Shown: positions 7,170 through 16,138 of the stretch, in pieces
How the letters are laid out: each line of letters starts with the position of its first letter
Position numbering within the stretch: the stretch's first letter is position 1
NCBI RefSeq assembly: GCF_900163865.1
Contig: NZ_FUKU01000030.1
Coordinates: 176,587 to 240,586 of the forward strand
DNA length: 64,000 nt
Reading direction: 5' to 3'
Source: Sphingobacterium sp. JB170
Lineage (GTDB): Bacteria > Bacteroidota > Bacteroidia > Sphingobacteriales > Sphingobacteriaceae
Notes under the pieces: generated by a model
The model's input: the letters and a program-made list of their open reading frames with translations, nothing else
Database searches by the model: none
What the model was told of the DNA's origin: nothing
Position numbers and translations under genes: made by a program

Positions 7170-9296
7170 ATGAAACAAAAAAAAGAAAATCAGTACAAGG
7201 AAATACTAAGCCAACTCATAGAAGACATATTTGAGCGATCAAACAACCACCCTTTAAACTACAAACAAATAGCAGCAAAACTAAATGTGCGAGACGACAA
7301 CGCAAAAGAAGCAATAGGAGATATCTTATCCGACGAATCCAAATCCGGCAAATTCACGCAAGTAGACCGCGGAAAATATAAATTGCGCGCGCTCAACGTA
7401 TACGTCGAAGGTAAGGTCGATATGACCGCTGACGGCTCGGCCTATATCGTCCCGCAAGACGAATTCGAAAACGACATCTACGTTGCTCCAAGAAAACTGA
7501 GGCACGCCCTACATAATGACATTGTAAAAGTTCATGTCTACCAACGAAAAAATGGACGCTCGCGAGAAGGGGAAGTGGTCGAAATTATTGAACGCGCAAA
7601 AATAAATTTCACCGGCACCATAAAAACCTCGAAAAGTTTCGCATTCTTTTTGGCCGACGATCGTAAAATGTTGCATGACATCTTCATCCCTTCAGAAGAC
7701 CTCAATGGAGCTCAAGACGGAGAAAAAGTTGTAGTCACAATTACCGACTGGCCGAAAGATGCCAAGAACCCATATGGTAAAGTAAAAAATGTACTTGGTA
7801 AAAAAGGCGAGAACGAAACGGAGATGAATGCTATTCTTGCCGACTTTGGATTCCCCCTTAGCTTCCCAAAAGAGGTTGAGCAAGAAGCTAACGCAATCGA
7901 TGAAAAAATACCAGAGGACGAAATTCAGAAACGTAAAGACTTTCGTCAGACGACCACGTTCACCATCGACCCTTTCGACGCTAAGGATTTTGACGACGCC
8001 ATCTCGTATCGCGAACTAGAAAATGGAAATATCGAAATCGGCGTTCACATTGCAGACGTATCTTACTACGTTCTCCCCGACACCCAGCTTGACAAAGAAG
8101 CATATGACCGAGCGACATCGGTATACCTAGTTGACCGGGTAATACCCATGCTGCCCGAAAGACTATCAAACGGCGTATGCTCACTTCGACCAAACGAAGA
8201 TAAACTTTGCTTTGCAGCGATCTTCGAAATGGACCATAAAGCGAACGTCGTCGACCAGTGGTTCGGAAGAACGATCATCAACTCGGACCGACGATTCAGC
8301 TACGAAGAAGCGCAAGAGATTATCGAAACGAAAACTGGAGACTTCGCTAACGAAATCAACAAACTAAATGAACTCGCTTACATCCTCCGTGAACGTAAAT
8401 TCAAAAACGGCGCAATAAGCTTCGAGAGCGAAGAAGTGAAATTCCAACTCGATGCAGCAGGTAAACCAATCGGCGTTTACACGAAAATCCGAAAAGACGC
8501 GCACAAGCTCATCGAAGATTTCATGCTACTTGCCAACAAAAAAGTAGCGGAGTTTATAGCGAAAAAAGCTAAAGGAAAAAACAAACTAACATTCATCTAT
8601 CGTTTCCACGACACCCCGAACCCAGAAACCTTAGCAACATTTTCACAATTCGCCTCGCGTTTTGGTCACCGACTTTCGGTAAAGACGGACAAAGAAACCG
8701 CCAAATCTTTAAATGCGCTGTTGACAAAAATAGAGGGAAGCCGAGAACAAAACCTACTAACATCTCTCGCGATTCGTTCGATGGCAAAAGCGGTTTACAC
8801 CACGAAAAACACAAGCCATTACGGACTAGCTTTTGATCATTACACACATTTCACCTCCCCTATCCGTCGTTACCCTGACGTAATGGTACACCGCCTCCTT
8901 CAATACTACCTTAATGAAGGAGGAAAGGTCAACAATGAACATTATGAGACCATGGCTGAACACTGTTCCCAAATGGAGAAAAAAGCATCTGAAGCCGAAA
9001 GAGCCTCTATCAAGTACAAACAAGCGGAATTCCTCCAAAATCAGATCGGACAAAAATATACTGGGATCATTTCAGGCGTCACCGAATGGGGCATGTATGT
9101 AGAGATACAAGAAAACAAATGTGAAGGAATGGTTCGCTTAAGAGATATCACAGATGACTATTATACCTTAGACGAAAAGAACTACACCATCTTCGGCCAG
9201 CGCAGTGGTAAGAAATACCAACTAGGGGATGAAGTTGACATTATAGTCAAAAAAGTCGATCTCGAGAAAAGACAAATCGATTTTTCACTCGCTTAA
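7170..9296 (+). CDS. rnr: Ribonuclease R
   Basis: A 708-residue 3'-to-5' exoribonuclease that degrades structured RNA. It has an N-terminal winged-helix segment, cold-shock/OB domains (YVEGKVDMTADGSAYIV and following), the large RNB catalytic domain with DPFDAKDFDDAI, whose clustered aspartates bind Mg2+, and HFTSPIRRYPDVMVHRLL. A C-terminal S1 domain starts near TGIISGVTEWGMYVEI. The ATG at 7170 is chosen over a TTG three codons upstream. Unlike E. coli RNase R there is no long lysine-rich tail; length fits Bacteroidota orthologues. Third codon positions lean to A and C, matching the strand bias of the surrounding non-coding DNA. Confidence 0.95.
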   Translation: MKQKKENQYKEILSQLIEDIFERSNNHPLNYKQIAAKLNVRDDNAKEAIGDILSDESKSGKFTQVDRGKYKLRALNVYVEGKVDMTADGSAYIVPQDEFENDIYVAPRKLRHALHNDIVKVHVYQRKNGRSREGEVVEIIERAKINFTGTIKTSKSFAFFLADDRKMLHDIFIPSEDLNGAQDGEKVVVTITDWPKDAKNPYGKVKNVLGKKGENETEMNAILADFGFPLSFPKEVEQEANAIDEKIPEDEIQKRKDFRQTTTFTIDPFDAKDFDDAISYRELENGNIEIGVHIADVSYYVLPDTQLDKEAYDRATSVYLVDRVIPMLPERLSNGVCSLRPNEDKLCFAAIFEMDHKANVVDQWFGRTIINSDRRFSYEEAQEIIETKTGDFANEINKLNELAYILRERKFKNGAISFESEEVKFQLDAAGKPIGVYTKIRKDAHKLIEDFMLLANKKVAEFIAKKAKGKNKLTFIYRFHDTPNPETLATFSQFASRFGHRLSVKTDKETAKSLNALLTKIEGSREQNLLTSLAIRSMAKAVYTTKNTSHYGLAFDHYTHFTSPIRRYPDVMVHRLLQYYLNEGGKVNNEHYETMAEHCSQMEKKASEAERASIKYKQAEFLQNQIGQKYTGIISGVTEWGMYVEIQENKCEGMVRLRDITDDYYTLDEKNYTIFGQRSGKKYQLGDEVDIIVKKVDLEKRQIDFSLA

Positions 9297-9439
9297 ATCA
9301 TTTTGAATTGCAGGGCCACCAACCCGAAATAGAGCCAAGCACTGGACAACTTAAGATGTGGAAGAGCTTCAAATTCAAAAAATCAAATTGACATTAAAAA
9401 AAATAACACACAAGTCTTTATCATTTAATATTTTATACA

Positions 9440-9447
9440 TATCTTTG
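9440..9447 (+). promoter_or_regulatory. -7 box of the str operon
   Basis: TATCTTTG fits TAnnTTTG exactly, 51 nt upstream of rpsL. The expected -33 position has only TTTA, so the upstream element is weak. Confidence 0.6.
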
Positions 9448-9498
9448 CGGACTTAAAAATTAGTTATTTTTTACAAAATAAAAAACAAAAACAGGTAA

Positions 9499-9909
9499 AT
9501 GCCTACTATTCAACAATTAGTTAGAAAAGGTAGAGTAGCTCTGGTTGACAAGAGTAAGTCACCAGCGTTGGACTCATGTCCACAGCGAAGAGGTGTGTGT
9601 ACTCGTGTATACACTACTACCCCTAAAAAACCAAACTCAGCAATGCGTAAAGTGGCTCGTGTACGTTTAACAAACGGCAAAGAGGTTAACGCATACATTC
9701 CAGGTGAAGGTCACAACCTACAGGAACACTCAATTGTGTTAATCCGTGGTGGTCGTGTTAAAGATTTACCCGGTGTTCGTTACCACATTATTCGTGGTGC
9801 ATTGGATACTTCTGGTGTTGCAGGTCGTAACCAACGTCGTTCTAAATACGGAACAAAACGTCCTAAACCAGGACAAGCTGCAGCTCCAGCAAAAGGTAAA
9901 AAGAAATAA
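9499..9909 (+). CDS. rpsL: 30S ribosomal protein S12
   Basis: A 136-residue decoding-centre protein. [25 protein letters not shown] and [18 protein letters not shown] are near-universal uS12 sequences, and the lysine of KKPNS is the usual site of streptomycin-resistance changes. The [10 protein letters not shown] block and the basic C-terminal tail (KGKKK) are normal. It is the first gene of the rpsL-rpsG-fusA-rpsJ operon, 19 nt before rpsG. Confidence 0.98.
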   Translation: MPTIQQLVRKGRVALVDKSKSPALDSCPQRRGVCTRVYTTTPKKPNSAMRKVARVRLTNGKEVNAYIPGEGHNLQEHSIVLIRGGRVKDLPGVRYHIIRGALDTSGVAGRNQRRSKYGTKRPKPGQAAAPAKGKKK

Positions 9910-9915
9910 TTAAAC

Positions 9916-9920
9916 GGAGG
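9916..9920 (+). promoter_or_regulatory. Shine-Dalgarno sequence of rpsG
   Basis: GGAGG lies 8 nt before the rpsG ATG, a textbook position. I see no comparable site before most other genes in the window, in keeping with the rarity of Shine-Dalgarno use in Bacteroidota. Confidence 0.7.
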
Positions 9921-9928
9921 ACTAGAAA

Positions 9929-10396
9929 ATGAGAAAATCAAAACCAAAAAAGAGAATCATTTTACCTGACCCAAAGTTTAACGACACTCAGGTAACACGC
10001 TTTGTAAACAACATGATGGTAGATGGTAAAAAATCTACAGCATATTCAATTTTTTACGACGCAGTAGAATTAGTAGAGCAAAAAACACAAGAGAGCGGTC
10101 TTGATGCATGGAAAAAAGCATTAAACAACGTAATGCCAGCTGTAGAGGTTAAATCTCGCCGTGTAGGTGGTGCCAACTTCCAAGTTCCTATGGAGGTACG
10201 CCCAGATCGTAAAATTGCTTTAGGTATGAAGTGGTTAATTTCATTCGCACGCAAACGCGGAGAAAAAAACATGTTCGAGAAATTAGCAGGAGAAATCATT
10301 TCAGCTTCTAAAGGTGAGGGTGCTGCTGTTAAAAAGAAAGAAGATACGCATAAGATGGCTGAAGCCAACAAAGCGTTCTCGCATTTCAGATTCTAA
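9929..10396 (+). CDS. rpsG: 30S ribosomal protein S7
   Basis: A 155-residue primary 16S rRNA-binding protein that nucleates the 30S head. MRKSKPKKR, the [11 protein letters not shown] region, [24 protein letters not shown] and the C-terminal [16 protein letters not shown] are all classic uS7. It is preceded by a clear Shine-Dalgarno GGAGG and followed by a large hairpin before fusA. In enterobacteria S7 represses its own operon by binding the rpsL-rpsG spacer; the structured spacer here is downstream of rpsG instead. Confidence 0.98.
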   Translation: MRKSKPKKRIILPDPKFNDTQVTRFVNNMMVDGKKSTAYSIFYDAVELVEQKTQESGLDAWKKALNNVMPAVEVKSRRVGGANFQVPMEVRPDRKIALGMKWLISFARKRGEKNMFEKLAGEIISASKGEGAAVKKKEDTHKMAEANKAFSHFRF

Positions 10397-10421
10397 TCTT
10401 GAACTCAAAGAATCAAATATG

Positions 10422-10472
10422 AATACACCGACCTTAGATAATAGATTTTTCCATTATCATGGTCGGTGTATT
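10422..10472 (+). promoter_or_regulatory. Long hairpin in the rpsG-fusA spacer
   Basis: Arms aatacaccgacc (10422-10433) and ggtcggtgtatt (10461-10472) form 12 bp, and an inner gataat/attatc stem extends it. The right arm is followed by tgattt, not a T-run. It ends 52 nt before the fusA start. Candidates are a partial terminator/attenuator, a ribosomal-protein binding site or an mRNA processing or stability element. Confidence 0.65.
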
Positions 10473-10524
10473 TGATTTAAAACATTGCAATATCAATCAG
10501 CCAATAGGCAAACTGCAAAATAAC

Positions 10525-12648
10525 ATGGCAAAAGATTTAAATTTAGTTAGAAATATTGGTATCGCTGCTCACATCGATGCCGGTAAAACTACAACGACAG
10601 AACGTATTTTATTCTATTCTGGAGTAAACCACAAGCTAGGAGAAACGCACGAAGGGTCTGCTACGACGGATTGGATGGCTCAAGAGCAAGAACGTGGTAT
10701 CACAATTACTTCTGCCGCTGTAACCGTATTCTGGAACTACCGTAACACGAAGTACCAAGTAAACGTTATCGATACGCCTGGTCACGTTGACTTTACCGTA
10801 GAGGTAAACCGTTCCCTTCGCGTATTAGACGGATTAGTGTTCTTATTTTCAGCTGTTGACGGTGTTGAACCGCAATCTGAAACAAACTGGCGTTTAGCAG
10901 ATGGCTACAAAGTCCCTCGTATTGGGTTTGTAAACAAAATGGACCGTTCAGGTGCTGACTTCTTAAAAGTTGTAAAACAAGTAAAAGAAATGTTAGGATC
11001 TGACGCTGTTGCCCTTCAATTACCGATCGGTGCTGAAGACGATTTCAAAGGTGTTGTTGATTTAATTAACAACCGCGGTATCATTTGGAATGACGCTGAT
11101 AAAGGCATGACCTTTACCGAAGTTCCAATTCCAGAGGATATGGCCGACGAAGTTGCTGAATATCGCGAAAAGCTTTTAGAGGCCGTCGCTGGTTATGACG
11201 AATCGTTGATGGAGAAATTCTTCGAGGATCCAAATTCATTAACGGAGCGCGAAATCTTAAATGCATTACGTGCAGCTGTTTTAGATAATGCGATCGTACC
11301 AATGGTATGTGGATCATCATTTAAAAATAAAGGTGTACAAACCATGCTTGACTTCGTTATGGAGTTACTACCTTCCCCATTAGACGTAGAAGCAGTAGAC
11401 GGAACCGACCCACGTACAGGTGAACTAATTAAACGTAAGCCATCAGAGTCGGAACCATTCGCAGCATTAGGTTTCAAAATAGCAACCGATCCGTTCGTAG
11501 GTCGTTTATGTTTTGTCCGTGCATACTCGGGTGTATTACAAGCAGGTTCATATGTGTTAAATACGCGTTCAGGAAACAAAGAACGTATCTCCCGGATCTT
11601 CCAAATGCACGCCAACAAACAAAACCCGATTCCTCAAATCGGAGCAGGTGACATCGGAGCGGTAGTTGGTTTCAAAGATATCAAAACAGGTGATACACTT
11701 TGTGATGAAAAATCACCTATCATTCTTGAATCTATGGTTTTCCCTGAGCCTGTTATCGGTTTAGCAATCGAACCTAAAACACAAGCTGACGTTGATAAAC
11801 TAGGTATTGGTTTAGGTAAACTTGCGGAAGAAGATCCTACATTCGTTGTAAAAACAGACGAAGAAACCGGTCAAACGGTAATTTCAGGTATGGGTGAGCT
11901 TCACTTAGACATCTTAATTGACCGTCTAAAACGTGAATTCAAAGTTGAAGTTAATCAAGGTGCTCCTCAGGTGTCGTACAAAGAATCTATCAATGGAACG
12001 ACAGAACACCGTGAGGTTTACAAGAAACAATCAGGTGGTCGTGGTAAATTCGCAGATATTAAAGTTGTAATCTCTCCAATTGACGAAGATTTCGATACAA
12101 CAAAATCACCACTACAGTTTGTTAATGAGATCGTCGGTGGTAAAATTCCAAAAGAATATATCCCTTCGGTACAAAAAGGATTTGAAGTATCGCTTAAAAA
12201 TGGTGTATTAGCCGGATATCCACTTTCTGGAATGAAAGTTCGTTTGATCGATGGTTCATTCCACGCGGTCGATTCAGATTCGCTATCTTTCGAGTTAGCT
12301 GCGAAAATGGCATATCGTGAAGCATTACCGAAATGTTCACCAGTGTTGATGGAACCAATCATGAAAATTGAGGTTTTAACACCAGAGGAAAACATGGGTG
12401 ACGTCATGGGGGATTTAAATCGTCGTCGTGGCCAAATGCAAGGTCTAGACTCTCGTGCGGGTGCGCAAGTTATCAAAGCATTAGTTCCACTTTCAGAAAT
12501 GTTCGGTTACGTCACGCAATTACGTACTATTACATCAGGCCGTGCAAGTTCTACAATGGAATTTGATCACTTCGCAGAAGCACCACGTAACGTTGCGGAG
12601 GAAGTTATCGCCAAATCTAAAGGTAAAGTTAAAGGAATCGAAGAATAA
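10525..12648 (+). CDS. fusA: Elongation factor G
   Basis: A 707-residue translocation GTPase. Domain I shows [12 protein letters not shown] (P-loop), the RGITITSAA switch I region, DTPGHVDF (switch II) and NKMDR. The domain II beta-barrel is followed by [18 protein letters not shown], domain IV with GKFADIKVV, and a C-terminal domain with [26 protein letters not shown]. The frame is open back to an ATG at 10459, but that start lies inside the spacer hairpin. The ATG at 10525 gives the conserved N-terminus [13 protein letters not shown]. Confidence 0.97.
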   Translation: MAKDLNLVRNIGIAAHIDAGKTTTTERILFYSGVNHKLGETHEGSATTDWMAQEQERGITITSAAVTVFWNYRNTKYQVNVIDTPGHVDFTVEVNRSLRVLDGLVFLFSAVDGVEPQSETNWRLADGYKVPRIGFVNKMDRSGADFLKVVKQVKEMLGSDAVALQLPIGAEDDFKGVVDLINNRGIIWNDADKGMTFTEVPIPEDMADEVAEYREKLLEAVAGYDESLMEKFFEDPNSLTEREILNALRAAVLDNAIVPMVCGSSFKNKGVQTMLDFVMELLPSPLDVEAVDGTDPRTGELIKRKPSESEPFAALGFKIATDPFVGRLCFVRAYSGVLQAGSYVLNTRSGNKERISRIFQMHANKQNPIPQIGAGDIGAVVGFKDIKTGDTLCDEKSPIILESMVFPEPVIGLAIEPKTQADVDKLGIGLGKLAEEDPTFVVKTDEETGQTVISGMGELHLDILIDRLKREFKVEVNQGAPQVSYKESINGTTEHREVYKKQSGGRGKFADIKVVISPIDEDFDTTKSPLQFVNEIVGGKIPKEYIPSVQKGFEVSLKNGVLAGYPLSGMKVRLIDGSFHAVDSDSLSFELAAKMAYREALPKCSPVLMEPIMKIEVLTPEENMGDVMGDLNRRRGQMQGLDSRAGAQVIKALVPLSEMFGYVTQLRTITSGRASSTMEFDHFAEAPRNVAEEVIAKSKGKVKGIEE

Positions 12649-12668
12649 TCTTTGATCAAAAATAAACC

Positions 12669-12702
12669 AGCCTCCTGTTGTGAATAGCTCTAATAGGAGG
12701 CT
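12669..12702 (+). promoter_or_regulatory. Hairpin with AGGAGG in the fusA-rpsJ spacer
   Basis: Arms agcctcct (12669-12676) and aggaggct (12695-12702) give an 8-bp stem with an 18-nt loop. There is no T-run. The right arm contains AGGAGG, 19 nt upstream of the rpsJ start, so folding would hide a Shine-Dalgarno-like sequence. Confidence 0.55.
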
Positions 12703-12719
12703 ACATAAAAACAAATAAA

Positions 12720-13025
12720 ATGAGCCAAAGAATCAGAATTAAATTGAAATCTTACGATTACAACTTAGTTGACAAATCAGCTGAAAAGATCGTAAAAACG
12801 GTAAAACCTACAGGTGCAGTTGTTAGTGGTCCTATTCCATTACCTACTGAGAAAAAGATCTATACGGTATTGCGTTCACCACACGTTAACAAAAAAGCAC
12901 GCGAGCAATTCCAATTGTGCGCGTACAAGAGATTGTTAGATATTTATTCTTCAAACTCTAAAACTGTTGACGCGTTAATGAAACTTGAATTGCCTTCAGG
13001 CGTAGAAGTTGAAATTAAAGTGTGA
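12720..13025 (+). CDS. rpsJ: 30S ribosomal protein S10
   Basis: A 101-residue uS10. [49 protein letters not shown] (residues ~38-65) and [16 protein letters not shown] are conserved through bacteria; besides the ribosome, S10 (NusE) takes part in rRNA antitermination. It is the last gene of the str operon here: a strong terminator follows within 20 nt, and the rest of the S10 operon (rplC onward) is not in the window. Confidence 0.97.
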   Translation: MSQRIRIKLKSYDYNLVDKSAEKIVKTVKPTGAVVSGPIPLPTEKKIYTVLRSPHVNKKAREQFQLCAYKRLLDIYSSNSKTVDALMKLELPSGVEVEIKV

Positions 13026-13044
13026 TAGATTTCCTTTTAGAAAC

Positions 13045-13085
13045 CAAGAAAGTCATCTTATTCGTAAGGTGACTTTCTTGTTTTT
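13045..13085 (+). terminator. Strong terminator with UUCG tetraloop ending the str operon
   Basis: A 16-bp stem (13045-13060 with 13065-13080, one U-G pair) capped by ttcg, followed by a T-run. Confidence 0.95.
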
Positions 13086-13149
13086 AACCCTCTTCATATT
13101 TTGACAAATCCCATACGCGCGGAATACAATTTATTAATTAATTTCGTCT

Positions 13150-13866
13150 ATGGAAAATATAACAGGGAAATATGCTTTGGTAACTGGCGGAGGTCGTGGC
13201 CTAGGTAAAGCAACAGCGCTAGCGCTTGCCGCGGAAGGCGTCAACGTTGCCATAACAGGTCGAAACGTTGAAAACTTAAAAAGGACAGTAGAGGAAATTA
13301 AAGAGTTTGGCGTGAAATCCGCTTATAGCGTTTTCGATATAGGAAATTTCCAAGAGGTATCCCCCGCAATTGAAAAATTAAAAACAAGCTTAGGGGAAAT
13401 TGATATTTTGATCAACAATGCCGGAATAGCTTCCTTTGGATCGGTGGAAGAAATGGATCCTGCAATTTGGACGCAAATCATCCGTACCAACATATTGGGT
13501 ACTTATTATGTGACCAAAGCAGTCCTCCCCCAATTATTAAAAAAAAATCAAGGTGATATCATCAACGTATCCTCAACAGCCGGAATAAATGGTTCGGCGA
13601 GTTCCTCTGCATACAGTGCAAGCAAATTTGCCGTCATCGGATTTTCAGATTCGTTAATGCGAGAAGTACGTAAAAATAATATCCGTGTCTGCACACTTAC
13701 CCCTAGTACCATTGCCTCTGATATGTCGAAAGATCTTCAGCTAACCGACGGTAATCCCGAAACAGTTTTACAACCCGAAGATTTTGCCGAACTTATTATA
13801 GCGAATTTAAAGCTCCCTCGTCGTGCGATGCTAAAATCGGCCTCATTATGGTCAACAAACCCATAA
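13150..13866 (+). CDS. SDR-family oxidoreductase (3-ketoacyl reductase-like)
   Basis: A 238-residue short-chain dehydrogenase. It has the cofactor motif TGGGRGLGKA near residue 13, NNAG in LINNAGIASF, a serine in INVSST, and the catalytic YSASK. These give the classical Ser-Tyr-Lys triad, and the Arg-rich TGRNVENLKR suggests NADP(H). Bacteroidota usually annotate such proteins as 3-ketoacyl-ACP reductase, but the true substrate cannot be read from sequence. Monocistronic, between the rpsJ terminator and a terminator shared with the convergent barrel gene. Confidence 0.88.
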   Translation: MENITGKYALVTGGGRGLGKATALALAAEGVNVAITGRNVENLKRTVEEIKEFGVKSAYSVFDIGNFQEVSPAIEKLKTSLGEIDILINNAGIASFGSVEEMDPAIWTQIIRTNILGTYYVTKAVLPQLLKKNQGDIINVSSTAGINGSASSSAYSASKFAVIGFSDSLMREVRKNNIRVCTLTPSTIASDMSKDLQLTDGNPETVLQPEDFAELIIANLKLPRRAMLKSASLWSTNP

Positions 13867-13921
13867 TGTTAGCTTAATCCTCCTTGAAATGCGTAAGAGA
13901 ATCAACTACACGTCCTTATTG

Positions 13922-13958
13922 CAAAAAAGGTGGCTGATCAATCCGATCAGCCACCTTT
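13922..13958 (-). terminator. Terminator of the outer-membrane barrel gene, shared with the SDR
   Basis: A 14-bp perfect stem (13926-13939 with 13945-13958). On the - strand a run of six T follows (A-run 13923-13928), so it mainly serves the - strand gene; on the + strand the tail is weaker. Confidence 0.88.
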
Positions 13959-13983
13959 CGAAAACATGTCTTGATGCTTACGT

Positions 13984-14628
13984 CTAAAACTGGTATCCTA
14001 CACCAAATGATAATACGCGATTCGAGAATTTGTTATCGCTACCATCAGCGGGAGAAAGGTTCGACAAACCTAATCCGTAGCCTGCATTAACGAGGAACCC
14101 GTTTGTCAATTTGTAGCCTGCCAAGAAATTTACACCAAAGTCAAATGGTTTCTGATCTTTATCATCTCCGGTAAAATCAAGATCGAATTCTGATTCACTA
14201 GAAGATTCCGAGAAACCACCTTTAACCTTTGACTTTCCGCTGATTGAATAGCCAACATACGGCCCAGCACCCAAAAATACCGATCCAGAATATCCCGTAG
14301 GGATGTAATACACGGCATTCACTGGAATCTCGATGGCCATTACATTTGTTGTCATCGAACCATCAAAATTATCGCTATCGGCCTTATACTTAGCTCCCTT
14401 ACCTTGTAACGAAATACCCGGCTGGATGGAGAACTGTGGTGCAACAGGCAAATCCGCGTATCCGGTCACATAAAATGAAGTATTCATTTTTGAATAGTCA
14501 TCCAAATTCGCCGGGACATTACTATATTTACCTAAATTCACACCAGCTTTCAAACCAAAGCTTGTTTGTGCTTGTGCACCCGCAGCTAGTAAAACTGCCG
14601 CACCTAAAGAAAGTAAAATCTTTTTCAT
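13984..14628 (-). CDS. Outer membrane beta-barrel protein (OmpA/porin-like PorT family)
   Basis: A 214-residue secreted barrel protein. The N-terminus has a standard signal peptide (MKKILLSLGAAVLLAAGAQAQ, cleaved after the second AQ), then TSFGLKAGVNLGKYS, typical of the 'PorT/outer membrane beta-barrel domain' families common in Bacteroidota. Alternating strands run to a terminal aromatic (GVGYQF). An acidic Ser-rich loop lies near residues 130-155. Function is unknown; such small barrels are often abundant. A -7-like box (AACTTGCAC, read on the - strand) lies 33 nt upstream. Confidence 0.85.
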   Translation of the reverse strand: MKKILLSLGAAVLLAAGAQAQTSFGLKAGVNLGKYSNVPANLDDYSKMNTSFYVTGYADLPVAPQFSIQPGISLQGKGAKYKADSDNFDGSMTTNVMAIEIPVNAVYYIPTGYSGSVFLGAGPYVGYSISGKSKVKGGFSESSSESEFDLDFTGDDKDQKPFDFGVNFLAGYKLTNGFLVNAGYGLGLSNLSPADGSDNKFSNRVLSFGVGYQF

Positions 14629-14660
14629 ATTTATCTATATTTTGTTTTACGTCCTCAGTA

Positions 14661-14669
14661 GTGCAAGTT
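14661..14669 (-). promoter_or_regulatory. AACTTGCAC box upstream of the barrel gene
   Basis: The same 9-mer stands upstream of the tsaD, susC-like and S9 peptidase genes on the - strand. It resembles the extended -7 form TAnnTTTGCa. No good -33 element is visible. Confidence 0.4.
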
Positions 14670-14816
14670 TTGAACCAAAATGAAAATAAATTGACCGTAA
14701 AGATATTAATGTATTGATTATTAGATGATTAATTTTATAATTCAGCGACCAATAAGAACGAAAATAGCGGCGTAAAATCGGCGGCAGAAATAAAAGAGAA
14801 TCTTTTTCAACGAAGC

Positions 14817-14848
14817 TTTGTATATATCAAAAGTAAAGTTTATTTTTG
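14817..14848 (+). promoter_or_regulatory. Promoter of tRNA-Cys
   Basis: TTTG (14817-14820), a 20-nt spacer, then TATTTTTG (14841-14848): an exact fit to the Bacteroidota sigma-70-type promoter, 20 nt before the mature tRNA. Confidence 0.85.
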
Positions 14849-14868
14849 CATTCCCTTAAGGGGAAAAG

Positions 14869-14939
14869 GGTCGGATGGCCGAGTGGCTAGGCTGAGGTCT
14901 GCAAAACCTCCTACAGCGGTTCGAATCCGCTTCCGACCT
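14869..14939 (+). tRNA. tRNA-Cys (GCA)
   Basis: The acceptor stem ggtcgga pairs with tccgacc (7 bp). The anticodon arm is gaggt-ctgcaaa-acctc with anticodon GCA, the T arm is gcgg-ttcgaat-ccgc, and the discriminator is U73 as expected for tRNA-Cys. CCA is not encoded. No terminator lies between it and the 59-residue reading frame 27 nt downstream, so the two are probably co-transcribed. Confidence 0.95.
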
Positions 14940-14966
14940 CGTTTATTGACAATAAAAGATATCATA

Positions 14967-15146
14967 ATGGGAGTTACACGTTTAAAAAGAAAAGATAGAA
15001 GAAATAAGACTGTTGCACGTGTTGAAGTACAGTTCTTAAAATTAGGCCGCAACATTGAACTAGGTTCAAAAAGCGAAATGCCGAAGCACAGTCAAATTAC
15101 GTTGAACAACGAAATTTTGAATAAACTTGCTGCAGAAGCAAAATAA
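14967..15146 (+). CDS. Small basic conserved-looking protein, function unknown
   Basis: A 59-residue frame starting MGVTRLKRKDRRNKTVARV: Lys/Arg-rich in the N-terminal half, then mixed and amphipathic, ending NKLAAEAK. There is no signal peptide or cysteine motif. I do not recognise a named family. Evidence that it is real: good start, compact spacing between tRNA-Cys (27 nt upstream) and a terminator (25 nt downstream), and a coherent composition. The basic start suggests nucleic-acid or ribosome binding, which is inference. A longer in-frame start at 14883 lies inside the tRNA and is ignored. Confidence 0.7.
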   Translation: MGVTRLKRKDRRNKTVARVEVQFLKLGRNIELGSKSEMPKHSQITLNNEILNKLAAEAK

Positions 15147-15170
15147 GTTTATACATTATAATACGACATA

Positions 15171-15200
15171 AAAAAAGAGAACCAATGGTTCTCTTTTTTT
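15171..15200. terminator. Bidirectional terminator between the small basic protein and cutC
   Basis: agagaacc / ggttctct stem with an A-run on the left and a T-run on the right, so it can end transcripts from both sides. It touches the cutC stop codon. Confidence 0.85.
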
Positions 15201-15954
15201 ATCTATCCTCTTTTTTCAACCGCACGCACAGTGCTTCTACGGCCTTTTTACTAGTTTGAAGAACCGATTCGTCCATTCCCGAAATCATTTCGTTATGGAA
15301 GGTCATTTTCGAAGAGACAACTGTTTTCGCCGAGCTATGGATTGATTTTGCTTTCGTATATTCTATAATTGACCTTATATTCGTTTCATTAACGCCGGAC
15401 CCCGGCATCACTTCAATTCGCTGGGCAGCCTTTTCTACTAATGATTTGATGAGCTCCTTTCCCTGCTCCGCGGTATCCCGTTGTCCGGAGGTAAGAATTC
15501 GATCAAACCCTAATGCTATTATATCTTCTAGCGCCCGTATCGGGTCGCTGCATCGATCGAAAGCACGGTGAAAAACGACTGTCATCGGCTTAGCCTGCTC
15601 AACCAAGATAGCATTTCGCGTCAGATCAATAGATCCATCGGCATTCAAAACACCAACAACAACACCATCGCAACCCTGCTGTTTACAAAACAAAACATCA
15701 CTCAATATTTCTTGGAACTCCTCTTCGGTATATAGGAAATCACCTCCACGCGGACGCACCAATACATGCAAACCTATATGCAGCTCTTTACGTGTCAGCA
15801 TAATTTGGGCGTACGAAGGAGTGGTCCCTCCATTTTCTAAATTCTGACATAGCTCCACTCTGCTTGCTCCCCCCTGTTGCGCCTGAAGAGCTGAGAATAG
15901 TGAATTAGCGCAAATTTCCAACTTGATTCCGTCGATACTTTTTTCTTCTATCAT
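15199..15954 (-). CDS. cutC: Copper homeostasis protein CutC
   Basis: A 251-residue TIM-barrel protein. LEICANSLFSALQAQQGGAS, RVELCQNLENGGTTPSYAQI, the HVLVRPRGGDFLYTEEE region, VVGVLNADGSID, VFHRAFD and PGSGVNETNI are the ordered CutC signatures. The family was named for copper tolerance in E. coli, but its biochemical role is disputed. Length (about 250) is standard. No copper pump or chaperone is adjacent. The gene stands alone, with a 184-bp AT-rich gap before the next, divergent gene. Confidence 0.93.
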   Translation of the reverse strand: MIEEKSIDGIKLEICANSLFSALQAQQGGASRVELCQNLENGGTTPSYAQIMLTRKELHIGLHVLVRPRGGDFLYTEEEFQEILSDVLFCKQQGCDGVVVGVLNADGSIDLTRNAILVEQAKPMTVVFHRAFDRCSDPIRALEDIIALGFDRILTSGQRDTAEQGKELIKSLVEKAAQRIEVMPGSGVNETNIRSIIEYTKAKSIHSSAKTVVSSKMTFHNEMISGMDESVLQTSKKAVEALCVRLKKEDR

Positions 15955-16138
15955 CCTATTTCAAATTTGAACATTTTTTTTTTGAATTAATACAATCTAA
16001 TCTAATTTCGAGACATCTAACTTCATAGAACACATTAAATCAACACTTTATTTTGGTTTTATAAAACTTTTCATCGCATATAAATGTTAAATAATTTCAA
16101 CACTATAAATGTTAGGATTTACTTTAAATTAATTCGTC

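Noticed and set aside
10459..10524. Upstream ATG extending fusA by 22 residues
   Set aside because: It lies in the hairpin of the rpsG-fusA spacer, and the extra residues are not part of EF-G; ATG 10525 gives the conserved N-terminus.
14883..14966. N-terminal extension of the small basic protein
   Set aside because: It would translate through the tRNA-Cys gene.
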